From: Chloroflexota bacterium
GTDB lineage: Bacteria; Chloroflexota; Anaerolineae; Aggregatilineales; Phototrophicaceae
Reading direction: 5' to 3'
Assembly: GCA_020161935.1 (NCBI GenBank)
Contig: JAIUNI010000010.1
Span: forward strand, 1 to 64,000
Length of the DNA: 64,000 bases
The notes under the pieces were generated by a model that had not been told where the DNA came from, searched no databases, and saw nothing but the letters and a program-made list of their open reading frames with translations. The position numbers and the translations under genes are program-made. This document shows, in pieces, positions 18,091 through 26,143 of the stretch. Position 1 is the stretch's first letter, and each line of letters begins with the position of its first letter.

Positions 18091-20364
18091 ATGAAGCGCA
18101 TCAAATGGCTGCCCCTTTTTGCCCTGCTGCTGGTCTTGCTCACGCTGCCTGTTCACGCTCAGGACTCCACCGCCCGTGACCCACAGGCGATGGCGCAGCG
18201 CTGGTTGGGTTGGCCGGGTGGCCCCGCCATTGGCGACCTTTCCCCCGCCTATGAAGTGGGCGATACCGCACAGTTCTGGGTGAGCAAAGCGGGTAAGGCG
18301 ACCCCCACAGAGATCACCGCGACCCTTGCCGCACAAACGTCCTTCCTTGAATTGTGGGTTGAGGAGGGCCTGCCTTATGCACCGGCGGCTATGGAACTGC
18401 CTGCCTCAAATATGATGTACGCTTCGCTGCTTTTCCGTGACCGTGTGAATCTCGGTGGTATCACGGCTGTGCCGGAGACATTGGATGATATAGAGAATGC
18501 CGATAAGCTGGCATTTGCGGATATTGATGGCAATGAAGCCCTCACCATCGTTTTCGCCCGTGATTTAAACACCACCCACCATGTACTCTACAACCCCGTG
18601 AATAACCAACCGGAAGAGTGGGTGGCGAACGGCTGGACGAACGAAAGCGCCGTTTTGTTCGTGAACACCTCCGCCAGTCCCGCGCTCGAACTCAATGACC
18701 CTAGCTACAGCCAGTTTGTTGCCCGCGCCATTTTCAACGCTCTTGTCGAGCAAAATAATCCGTCACAAACCCCGTGGCTGCGTGACGCGCAAAGTTGGTA
18801 TATGGTCTTGAATCTCTTTAGCCGGGACATCACGCCTGCGGATTTCCAGACCTTTTTTAGTACGCCTGATCTCCCCCTGACGAGCGATGATACCGAACGC
18901 AGTGCGATCACCGCCGCCGGTCAAATCTTCCTGCGCTACGTCGAGCAGCGTTTCGGTGGGCAGGTATTGCGCGAATGGTTTAGCACATCCGGTTCCGGTT
19001 TCGACCAGCTAACCACCATCCTTGCCGATCATGGCATCACCGACCTTGTGACCGATGAGCCAATCACAGGGCAGGATGTGTTTGCTGATTGGGCGATGGC
19101 AAACGTCCTCAACAGCGCGGTAGGCGATACTCGTTATGTCTATACCCATCCCGCTGCGGAAGGGTTAAGCGCGGCAGCGCCGGGGTTACAAGACCAGTTC
19201 GACTTTCAAGTGCCGAATCTCAGCGTCAGCCAGTATGGCAGCAGTTATGTGGTGTTCAGCGCCACGCAGCCAGCCGACTTCCAACTAGCGTTCAATGGTG
19301 CGACTACCGTCAACCGTTTACCCATGACAGGCGACAGCGGTAATCATTTCTATTGGTCGGGTAACAGCCTCTATCAGAACACCGCCATCAGCCAAACCTT
19401 CGACCTCACCGGCGTGCAGTCCGCGACACTCACCTTTGATGTCTGGCACCAGCTTGCCGAAGGCTGGAATTACGGTTACGTCAGCGTGAGCGAGGACGGT
19501 GGCAACACGTTTAAGCCTCTCGTCAGCAGTGGCGTAACCACCACCAACCCTTACGGCTTATCCTACGGCCCCGCCTTTACCGGTGTCAGCAACCCGCAGC
19601 CGTCGCGTCCCTTCCCCTATCTCGGCATCGGCCTCGAACCGAATGGCATCACCATCAGCAGCATCGCCGAAAACAGCCCGCTGGCCGAACTTGATGTACA
19701 GGTGGGCGATACGATTGCAGGGTATGATGGGCAGCTCTGGCAGGGCAAGGCCGACATCACCGCCTACCTGAGCAGCTTTCAGCCGGGGGATGTGGTCGAT
19801 CTGTATATGCAGCGTGGCGAGGCGTTCTTTAGCTTAAAAGTCGTGCTGGGGACGCATCCCAGCCGCGTCATTCCTGCTGAACCCATTTGGACACCGCAGG
19901 AGGTCAATTTGAACGCCTACGCCGGTAAACAAATCGTGCTGCGCTTCGATTATGTCAGCGCCGACGACCGCCCCGACAAAGGTATGGCGATTGATAACAT
20001 CGCGATTCCCGAAATTGGGTTTAGCGACGATGCCGAGTCGGGTATTCGTGGTTGGGCGATGAACGGCTGGCAGCAGATTGATAACGTCGTGCCGCAGCAG
20101 TACATTGTGCAGTATGCGCTGTTGGGCGAGGCACGGAGCCGCGTCGAGCGCTTGATCGCCCCCGGCGACGATACCACTTCCGGCGTGTGGACGTTTAGCT
20201 TGAACGCTGAAGAAACGGTTGTATTGGCGATTTCCGGCATCAACGACCTGACGGATACCCCCGCCACCTTTGCCCTCAGCGCCCAAACCTTGCAGACAGC
20301 GCCGCAGAATCAGGCGCGACCCACGCCGGCGGCTGAACCAACTGCTGAGTCGCCTGCGGTATAA
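18091..20364 (+). CDS. large secreted protein with PDZ and MAM-like domains
   Basis: This is a 757-aa exported protein. The signal peptide is MKRIKWLPLFALLLVLLTLPVHAQ. Residues about 50-330 resemble a peptidase-MA-type region (YVEQRFGGQVLREWFSTSG), but no HExxH motif is seen in it. A jelly-roll segment (about 430-490, WHQLAEGWNYGYVSVSEDGGNTF) resembles the domain in immune-inhibitor-A-type secreted proteins. A PDZ domain sits at about 510-590 (GLEPNGITISSIAENSPLAELDVQVGDTI), then another beta-rich segment and a Pro/Ala-rich tail (TPAAEPTAESPAV). A protease or binding role outside the cell is likely but the catalytic residues are not identified. The next gene starts 10 bp later, so the two may be co-transcribed. 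Confidence 0.85.
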   Translation: MKRIKWLPLFALLLVLLTLPVHAQDSTARDPQAMAQRWLGWPGGPAIGDLSPAYEVGDTAQFWVSKAGKATPTEITATLAAQTSFLELWVEEGLPYAPAAMELPASNMMYASLLFRDRVNLGGITAVPETLDDIENADKLAFADIDGNEALTIVFARDLNTTHHVLYNPVNNQPEEWVANGWTNESAVLFVNTSASPALELNDPSYSQFVARAIFNALVEQNNPSQTPWLRDAQSWYMVLNLFSRDITPADFQTFFSTPDLPLTSDDTERSAITAAGQIFLRYVEQRFGGQVLREWFSTSGSGFDQLTTILADHGITDLVTDEPITGQDVFADWAMANVLNSAVGDTRYVYTHPAAEGLSAAAPGLQDQFDFQVPNLSVSQYGSSYVVFSATQPADFQLAFNGATTVNRLPMTGDSGNHFYWSGNSLYQNTAISQTFDLTGVQSATLTFDVWHQLAEGWNYGYVSVSEDGGNTFKPLVSSGVTTTNPYGLSYGPAFTGVSNPQPSRPFPYLGIGLEPNGITISSIAENSPLAELDVQVGDTIAGYDGQLWQGKADITAYLSSFQPGDVVDLYMQRGEAFFSLKVVLGTHPSRVIPAEPIWTPQEVNLNAYAGKQIVLRFDYVSADDRPDKGMAIDNIAIPEIGFSDDAESGIRGWAMNGWQQIDNVVPQQYIVQYALLGEARSRVERLIAPGDDTTSGVWTFSLNAEETVVLAISGINDLTDTPATFALSAQTLQTAPQNQARPTPAAEPTAESPAV

Positions 20365-20373
20365 GGACGTTTC

Positions 20374-21084
20374 ATGGCTGTTTTACCGCTGAACTACTAC
20401 GACCTCACCGAGACCTTTCCAGCGGGCGGCTGCGTGGTGTGCAGCCTCGTAGAGCGCGATGTTCACCGCTTCCTCGACTCGCACCTCTACGAATACGTGA
20501 ACACACCGGAAACCCACGCCAAAATGCGCGGTTCGCGCGGCTTATGCGCCACCCACAGCGCCAACCTTGTCGAGTTCGGCGCGAGTGTGCTGGGTATCAC
20601 CATCTTACACGCCGCCATTATGGACGAACTCCTGAAAACAGCAGGGGAGCCGACTCGTGCCAGTTCTGCCTTCGGTCGGCTGCGCGGCAGCAGTGGCAGT
20701 TCACTTGCCAACAAGCTCGAACCGGATAGTCCGTGTATGGCCTGTGCCGCGCTCGAACGGGCAGAGGCGCAGCACATCGGCACGATTGCCGAGTACATCA
20801 ACGATGACCGCTTGCGGGAAGCGTATGCCGCCTCAGCGGGGTTGTGTCTCCCGCACTTCAAGCAGGTCTTACGCGCCGCGCCGGATAGCACCCGCGCCGA
20901 TACCTTGACCCAGCTTCAACTCCCCAAGTGGAAAGCACTCAAAGCCGAATTGGATATGCTGTCGGATAAGTACGACGCGAACCATAACGATGAAGCCGTG
21001 GGTGCGGAGGCCGATAGCTGGCGGCGGGCGCTCGAACTTGTCTCCGGCAAGCGCGATGTCTTCGGCGTGCGGCGGAGTACATAA
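20374..21084 (+). CDS. DUF6062 family protein
   Basis: This is a 236-aa cytoplasmic protein with two duplicated Cys/His blocks typical of DUF6062. The first is CVVC, then GLCATHSANLVEFG, at about residues 20-70. The second is CMACAALERAEAQH, then GLCLPHFKQVL, at about 120-170. This is a repeated CxxC...C..H arrangement that probably binds metal. The role of the family is unknown. The start ATG follows AAGGACGTTTC and lies 10 bp after the preceding stop, suggesting cotranscription with the secreted PDZ protein. Confidence 0.85.
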   Translation: MAVLPLNYYDLTETFPAGGCVVCSLVERDVHRFLDSHLYEYVNTPETHAKMRGSRGLCATHSANLVEFGASVLGITILHAAIMDELLKTAGEPTRASSAFGRLRGSSGSSLANKLEPDSPCMACAALERAEAQHIGTIAEYINDDRLREAYAASAGLCLPHFKQVLRAAPDSTRADTLTQLQLPKWKALKAELDMLSDKYDANHNDEAVGAEADSWRRALELVSGKRDVFGVRRST

Positions 21085-21090
21085 ACTAGA

Positions 21091-21969
21091 TTAATGGCTT
21101 TCATGCACGCAGATAATCTTATCAAACTGTTTCGCTAGCAAATCCTGTTTTGATATGCAGTAATACAAACTGCTGGTATCTCCCCACATCATTTCAGGAA
21201 GATCATCTGACGAAATTTGCAGCAGCAACATAAGATCACCTGAAACCGCGTAACCTTCTGTTATCCCATTATTTTGTACCATAGACGCGGTGTATAAAGC
21301 GTCATCTTGTATAACGGGTTCGGGATGCCCAAGTAGATGATGTTTCTCGTGATCTTCATGGGGAACACTCGTTTCTGCCAATTGCCTATAGGTTTTTACA
21401 AGATGTGGTACGTCGTTGGAATTTTGATGGTTAAAATTAAAGACTTCTTTTTCGAGCTTATGGGCGGCCACACTGCCATAAGTCGGAAGCATCCAATCGG
21501 ATCGATACGTAAGTGAACACATAGGATGATGCTGAAATTCATCTAGTGCTTCGGGGAAATTTGGTACTCTCTCAAGAACGGCAAAATCACCGGAATAGTA
21601 CAGTATTATTTCGCTGCCGAATTGATGACCTACAGGCTCCGTATCCTCATAGAAAAGACCATCAAAGAAGAAGAATAGAAGTCCTTGTTGTGGCAGCAGC
21701 CTTTCCACATCAAATGGCGCAGCATCACTTAGGTTAATCTGTGCGATGAATTCACATGGGCGACCGTTTCGCATCGGCCATTTCATATTGGGCGGCAAGT
21801 CCGGTAGTCCACCAATTCGCGATGAACCAAGTGGCAAATCCGCAGGGTTCTCGGCAAGAGACGCATGTAACCGAATGCAAGACTTTGCAAAAGGTAGAAT
21901 TTTCTCGACATAATCCCCTAAACCGCCGCTTCTCAAAAAGTCAGCAATTTCTGTGGTGTTTATTGCCAT
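21091..21969 (-). CDS. DUF1963 (YwqG-like) protein
   Basis: This 292-aa protein matches the DUF1963 family. The N-terminal block is RIGGLPDLPPNMKWPMRNGRPCEFIAQINLSDA followed by LPQQGLLFFFFDG. The C-terminal block is a Leu-rich LLLQISSDDLPEMMWGDTSSLYYCISKQDL. These proteins have a conserved beta-sandwich of unknown role, often in stress or toxin-antitoxin neighbourhoods. It is AT-rich and convergent with the DUF6062 gene (6-bp gap), which looks like a lone acquired gene in GC-rich surroundings. Confidence 0.85.
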   Translation of the reverse strand: MAINTTEIADFLRSGGLGDYVEKILPFAKSCIRLHASLAENPADLPLGSSRIGGLPDLPPNMKWPMRNGRPCEFIAQINLSDAAPFDVERLLPQQGLLFFFFDGLFYEDTEPVGHQFGSEIILYYSGDFAVLERVPNFPEALDEFQHHPMCSLTYRSDWMLPTYGSVAAHKLEKEVFNFNHQNSNDVPHLVKTYRQLAETSVPHEDHEKHHLLGHPEPVIQDDALYTASMVQNNGITEGYAVSGDLMLLLQISSDDLPEMMWGDTSSLYYCISKQDLLAKQFDKIICVHESH

Positions 21970-21987
21970 GTGATATGCCTCAATTGA

Positions 21988-22401
21988 TTAACCGAAGGCG
22001 TTCACTTGCGTCGGGCGGATCTTATACAGCACCCGTTCCAGTTCCTCGCGGGGTGGCGCTTCGATGCCGTAGCGTTTGGGCTTGCCGGTATAGCGTAGCG
22101 ACATCTCGTTCATCGACTCGCCGCCACCTTCCGCCGTGATGATCTCCACCGCGCCGCGTATCTCGATGTAGCGGAACTGGTTCTGTGGGTCGAACAGCAT
22201 CAGGCTCACCGTTGGTCGGTCAGTCATGTTCTTGTGCTTCTGCCGGTCAGCCGTCCCGTTCACGATCACATACGTGCCGTCATAGCTCACCCATACCGGC
22301 GTGACCTGTGGCGAGCCATCTGGCATGAGTGTCGCTAACGCCGCGATAACGGGACCATCCAGTAAATCACGATGCGAGTCAGGGATTGTCGATGTTTTCA
22401 T
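21988..22401 (-). CDS. PPOX class F420/FMN-dependent enzyme
   Basis: This is a pyridoxamine-5'-phosphate-oxidase-like split-barrel flavoprotein of about 137 aa. The motif GPVIAALATLMPDGSPQVTPVWVSYDGTYVIVNG, a Lys-rich step (DRQKHKNMTDRPTVSLMLFDP) and FRYIEIRGAVEII are hallmarks of the F420-binding group. The chosen ATG at 22401 gives MKTSTIPDSHRDLLD, the usual N-terminus. A TTG at 22428 would add 9 residues. The F420 dependence is inferred from sequence resemblance. Presence of this class fits an F420-using bacterium such as a Chloroflexota member. Confidence 0.88.
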   Translation of the reverse strand: MKTSTIPDSHRDLLDGPVIAALATLMPDGSPQVTPVWVSYDGTYVIVNGTADRQKHKNMTDRPTVSLMLFDPQNQFRYIEIRGAVEIITAEGGGESMNEMSLRYTGKPKRYGIEAPPREELERVLYKIRPTQVNAFG

Positions 22402-22436
22402 CAGTTGATGGATGCTCCCGTTAAGCAAAATAGCAG

Positions 22437-23291
22437 TTATGAATTGGCGAGTGCGTCAGGGTCGCTTGGGAAAATGAGTTCGTCCGGCGGGTCACCCAGT
22501 TCGTTAAAGCGAGTCACCATAATCACCGTCTCGCGCGGCACGTTCAACTCGTCGCCGTTGAGTTCACACACGTCACCCTTCCCGCGCAGGCTGTACCAAC
22601 CCTTCGGCACTTCCACGATGATACCGCTGTAGGGTTGGAGGTCGAAGTTCAGATCACCGAAGCTGGCATCCGTAATCGTGCAGTAGGTCGGGTTCACCAG
22701 CATAACGGTGTTGGTATCAAACTCCTCAATGATCGTCGTCAGGCTATCCATCACCTCGGTCGCGGTCGAAATTTCCTCGACAATTCGCGAGAGGATCACC
22801 CGTTCAGCGCGCTTATTCTTGTTCGAGTGGAGGATCAGCGTGTAGCGCCCTTCGGTTTCGTCGCCGGCTTCACGGAACCAGTTGGTCACTTCAATTGTGT
22901 AGGTTCCGGTTGTCTTGAGTTCGACATAGCGCAGGAACGAGTTCGTCAGCACCGCGTCCACGATGTCGTCGTTCGAACCCAGCACATCGCCGTCAGGATC
23001 GTAGACGAACACTTCAGTATCGAGAAGGCGTTCCTCGTCGCGGGTTTCTTGGTCGGCTTTGTTGGCAGGCTTCTGCGCCTCAACGATGACCGTCAGGATT
23101 TCACCCGCCGTCCCTTCATATGTCCATGTGTTGCTGCCGCCTGCGTCAAATCCGGCGCGGTTTTCGCCGATCACCGCTTCGCCCTTCGGCACCGGTTTGG
23201 TATCCCCAATCGGCTGCGCGTAGGCCACGCCGATACCGAGCGTAAGCACCACAGCCGTCATCACGATACGCGGAAAATGAGAGATCTTCAC
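22437..23291 (-). CDS. exported protein with PPC-like domain
   Basis: This 284-aa secreted protein begins with a signal peptide (KISHFPRIVMTAVVLTLGIGVAYAQ). I chose the GTG at 23291 because AAGGAG sits 9 nt upstream. A TTG nine bases earlier would overlap that site. Mature residues include a beta-sandwich like the bacterial pre-peptidase C-terminal (PPC) domain: NTWTYEGTAGEILTVIVEA followed by LDTEVFVYDPDGDVLGSNDD and a strand TYTIEVTNW. The C-terminal 100 residues are beta-rich with two Cys (CTITDASF, DVCELNGDELNV). It may bind a surface polymer. The neighbour PPOX gene is 35 bp downstream in the same direction. Confidence 0.8.
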   Translation of the reverse strand: MKISHFPRIVMTAVVLTLGIGVAYAQPIGDTKPVPKGEAVIGENRAGFDAGGSNTWTYEGTAGEILTVIVEAQKPANKADQETRDEERLLDTEVFVYDPDGDVLGSNDDIVDAVLTNSFLRYVELKTTGTYTIEVTNWFREAGDETEGRYTLILHSNKNKRAERVILSRIVEEISTATEVMDSLTTIIEEFDTNTVMLVNPTYCTITDASFGDLNFDLQPYSGIIVEVPKGWYSLRGKGDVCELNGDELNVPRETVIMVTRFNELGDPPDELIFPSDPDALANS

Positions 23292-23380
23292 TTGACTCAA
23301 CTCCTTCTTTGCACCAGCCTATACCTCCATAGTATGGAGATTGAGCCAAATCGCGCAACTCACTTTTGACGGATGTTTGG

Positions 23381-24457
23381 TTAAGTCCGCTTCCGCAGCC
23401 ATTCCGCTGCTGCGCCCGTAAACTTCGCCACTGGGGAAACTGGCGCGTTCGCCGCGAGGGCTTTCTCGAAGTGTGCCTGTAACGCCGTTCCGTCCACGCC
23501 GTCATGCGTGCCGATCACCACGATTTGCGTGTAGGGTATCTGGTCGCCCCACGCCTCGCCCATCGTCAGGTTGACGCGCCGCCCGACCACTTGCAGCACG
23601 GCGCGGCGTTCTGGCACATCCTCCAAGTAAGCGATGCCCTTGGCGCGGAAGATCGCTACCGGCAGGGTTTCAACCGCCTTCCGCAGCAGCTTGAGTTTGA
23701 GGGGTTCGCTGGTCGTCCAGCTCCATGTGCTGAATACGAGGCTGTGGTCGGTATGCGCGTGGTCGTGGTGATGTCCTTCGCCGTCCTCGTGGACATGCAC
23801 ATCATGCGACTGCCGCGCCGCCAGCCGTTCAGGGTCATACGCGCCCACACCGAACACAAACTCCGGCGGTACCGCCCCCTGTACTGATTCGAGGATACGG
23901 GCAGAAGGCGTAATACTGCGAATCCAGTCTTCCAGCTTCGCTTTTTCTTCCGCCGTCACCAGATCAACCTTATTGACGACCACAATATCCGCCACGCCGA
24001 TCTGGGCGAATGACAGGATTTCATACTCGCGCTGTTTGAGGTCGCGTGCGTTTTCGGCATCCACAACCGTGATGATCGAATCGACCCGCAGCCGGTGTTG
24101 AAGCTGGGGAATGTTGAAGGTCAGCGCCACTTCAAGTGGGTCAGAAACGCCGCTCGTTTCGATGATGATGTACTCTGGTGCTTCGTGCCGGTTGAGCAGG
24201 TCGGTGGTTGCTTTCAGCAGGTCGCCGCGAATGGTACAGCAGATACAGCCGTTCGCGAGGCTTACCGTATCGCCATCCACCGCCGTAATCAGTTGGCTGT
24301 CGATGTTGATCGCGCCGAAGTCGTTGACCAACACGGCGATTTTCAAGCCGTGGTCGGCGTGGAGCAGGTGGTTGAGCAGGGTGGTTTTACCCGCGCCGAG
24401 GAATCCGGTCAAAATGGTAAGCGGCACAATCGGTCGTGCCGGAATAGGCGTAGTCAT
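23381..24457 (-). CDS. CobW-family metal-chaperone GTPase
   Basis: This 358-aa GTPase belongs to the COG0523/CobW group that supplies Zn or Co to target proteins. Start ATG at 24457 has a GGAG site. The Walker A motif is TGFLGAGKTTLLNHLLH. The metal site NGCICC is at about residues 55-70, the ESSG-like switch is IIETSGVSDPLE, the NKVDL motif is present, and a His-rich loop (HVHEDGEGHHHDHAHTDH) about two thirds along is the likely metal store. The C-terminal CobW domain is RAKGIAYLEDVPERRAVLQVVGRRV. Substrate metal and client are not shown. Confidence 0.93.
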   Translation of the reverse strand: MTTPIPARPIVPLTILTGFLGAGKTTLLNHLLHADHGLKIAVLVNDFGAINIDSQLITAVDGDTVSLANGCICCTIRGDLLKATTDLLNRHEAPEYIIIETSGVSDPLEVALTFNIPQLQHRLRVDSIITVVDAENARDLKQREYEILSFAQIGVADIVVVNKVDLVTAEEKAKLEDWIRSITPSARILESVQGAVPPEFVFGVGAYDPERLAARQSHDVHVHEDGEGHHHDHAHTDHSLVFSTWSWTTSEPLKLKLLRKAVETLPVAIFRAKGIAYLEDVPERRAVLQVVGRRVNLTMGEAWGDQIPYTQIVVIGTHDGVDGTALQAHFEKALAANAPVSPVAKFTGAAAEWLRKRT

Positions 24458-24614
24458 CTTGTAAACTCCTACCTTCATAATCGTGTTCATCATAACCTGC
24501 AAAGCCTGATCGCGAACAGTTTAAACCTCTTTTGCTTATCAATTTCTTTTCTAGCTAAACGGAGGCATGAGTAGTATAATTGTTCTATTGCGATCATTGT
24601 GAAACGAGGGAAAG

Positions 24615-24719
24615 ATGAATCGTTGTGGATGGGTCAACCTTGATGAACCGCTGTATGTGACATATCACGATGAAGAATGGGGGGTTCCCTGCCAGATCGA
24701 CAGCCAAAATCCATACTAG
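24615..24719 (+). pseudogene. N-terminal fragment of a tag gene
   Basis: An ATG with a ribosome site (ACGAGGGAAAG) opens a 34-codon frame encoding MNRCGWVNLDEPLYVTYHDE and then EWGVPCQ. This is the start of a DNA-3-methyladenine glycosylase I, matching residues 1-30 of the complete tag gene 66 bp downstream, but a stop appears after NPY. A TATAAT hexamer at 24575-24580 could be its old promoter. It looks like the stub of an earlier tag gene, cut where the accessory DNA begins. Confidence 0.8.
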
Positions 24720-24785
24720 GCTCACTGATACTGCCATTCAATTTATTTACATTAGTCCAATTAAAGAACTTGAGGTTAACCAATT

Positions 24786-25364
24786 ATGACTCTTATCCGC
24801 TGCGGTTGGGTTAGTCTTAACGAACCGATTTATATAAAATACCATGATGAAGAGTGGGCAGTTCCAATTCGAAATGATGATAATGCGTTGTTTGAGCGCA
24901 TTTGTTTGGAAGGAGCACAAGCAGGATTAAGTTGGTTAATTGTATTGAAAAAGCGTGAGAGTTATCGTATCGCATTTGACAACTTTGATCCAGCCATTGT
25001 TGCAAACTATGATGAAGGAAAAATCGCTGAGTTACTTGCGAATCCTGGCATCATTCGCAATCGGCTAAAAGTGCGGGCGGCTATAAATAACGCGCAGCGT
25101 TTTCTTACTGTACAGGCCGAATATGGTAGTTTTGATAAATATCTTTGGGGATTTGTAGATGACAAGCCTATTCATAATCACTGGCAGACTATCAAGGAAA
25201 TCCCTCCTGAAACAGAAATTTCACTTGCCCTGAGTAAAGACCTCAAAAAGCGTGGCTTTAAATTTGTAGGATCAACTATTTGTTATGCAATGATGCAAGC
25301 CATTGGAATGGTAAACGATCATACTATCGATTGTTTTCGGCACCCTGAAATTATGACAATGTGA
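24786..25364 (+). CDS. tag: DNA-3-methyladenine glycosylase I
   Basis: This is a base-excision repair glycosylase that removes 3-methyladenine, 192 aa, full length. It opens with RCGWVSLNEPIYIKYHDEEWAVPI and includes the helix-hairpin region and the motif GAQAGLSWLIVLKKRESYRIAFDNFDP. The Zn-binding Cys/His set (Cys near the start, C-x-x-H CFRH at the end) and the FKFVGSTICYAMMQAIGMVNDH block are present. The codons are AT-rich and unlike the flanking CobW gene. Fragments of two other tag copies lie on both sides of this region, suggesting repeated recombination at tag. Confidence 0.93.
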   Translation: MTLIRCGWVSLNEPIYIKYHDEEWAVPIRNDDNALFERICLEGAQAGLSWLIVLKKRESYRIAFDNFDPAIVANYDEGKIAELLANPGIIRNRLKVRAAINNAQRFLTVQAEYGSFDKYLWGFVDDKPIHNHWQTIKEIPPETEISLALSKDLKKRGFKFVGSTICYAMMQAIGMVNDHTIDCFRHPEIMTM

Positions 25365-25427
25365 GAGGTTTACAATAAATTTGTCGTTGGAGAATTTAGT
25401 GAGTATTTTTATCAATGAATTTAATAT

Positions 25428-25883
25428 TCAAGAGTTGGGGGGTTCTTGAAAATCATGTTCTTGTAACTTTCTAAGAGAGTTAGACTTTCTAATCCATTCT
25501 GAGAACCATATAACGAACTCACTACGACTTAGTTTTTCACGAACTGAAACAATTTCGGGAAAATGATTTTTTTTGATTAAGTATTCTTTTTTATCTTCTA
25601 TATCCCAGAAATATTCGAGCCAAGCGGCATCATATGGGGAGTCGAAGAAATGCCAGTCTTCTAGTAGTTCAGCATTTTGAGAGGATACTGAGTCGTTTAT
25701 CAAGGTTAAGGCGTTTCTAATCCACCCTTCATTGCTTCCATTAGCAAGTTTACGAAAAAAAACTAACAGTAATCCAATTTGTACTGATTGGGGAAACTCG
25801 CTCCAAGTATTCATAAATGCGATCTTCGATTTTTCTACCTCTTCAAATGTGCTGTCGAATGGTCGAGCGTCTTTATATGTCAT
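25428..25883 (-). CDS. hypothetical protein, AT-rich
   Basis: This 151-aa protein has no family recognised. It is predicted mostly helical and acidic, with Trp-rich helices (NTWSEFPQSVQIGLLLVFFRKLANGSNEGW, SPYDAAWLEYFWDIEDKKEYLIKK). It has no signal peptide. The ATG at 25883 lies in a divergent position to the TIR-type operon, with a 260-bp promoter gap between them. It could be a small immunity or regulatory partner but nothing shows this. Confidence 0.6.
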   Translation of the reverse strand: MTYKDARPFDSTFEEVEKSKIAFMNTWSEFPQSVQIGLLLVFFRKLANGSNEGWIRNALTLINDSVSSQNAELLEDWHFFDSPYDAAWLEYFWDIEDKKEYLIKKNHFPEIVSVREKLSRSEFVIWFSEWIRKSNSLRKLQEHDFQEPPNS

Positions 25884-26023
25884 ATTGACCTAAAACACCG
25901 CTATATAGTCTGTAAAACGATGCCTTTCTATAATTATTTTGGACTAATGATGAACTTATATGCATTGAAATTTTGTGAATATTGTAAATTATTTCATTCT
26001 ACAACAAGTGTTGGTGTGATTGC

Positions 26024-26051
26024 TTGCAAACACTTTGCTAGTAGCTATAAT
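26024..26051 (+). promoter_or_regulatory. sigma-70-type promoter for PIN-like/TIR operon
   Basis: TTGCAA at 26024-26029 and TATAAT at 26046-26051 are separated by 16 bp, a close match to the consensus. A start point near 26058 would give a leader of about 85 nt before the ATG at 26144, which has AGGGAGTCAAAGGTC as its ribosome site. Confidence 0.6.
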
Positions 26052-26143
26052 AGAAAACAGTATCAATGATGAAGTGTATGTAAATATAGAAAAGTACACC
26101 AAAAAACACCTATTGTACCTACCTAATTAGGGAGTCAAAGGTC

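Noticed and set aside
24615..24719. Short ORF considered as an independent small gene
   Set aside because: It is a clear match to the N-terminus of Tag (RCGW, YHDEEWGVP), so it is a fragment.
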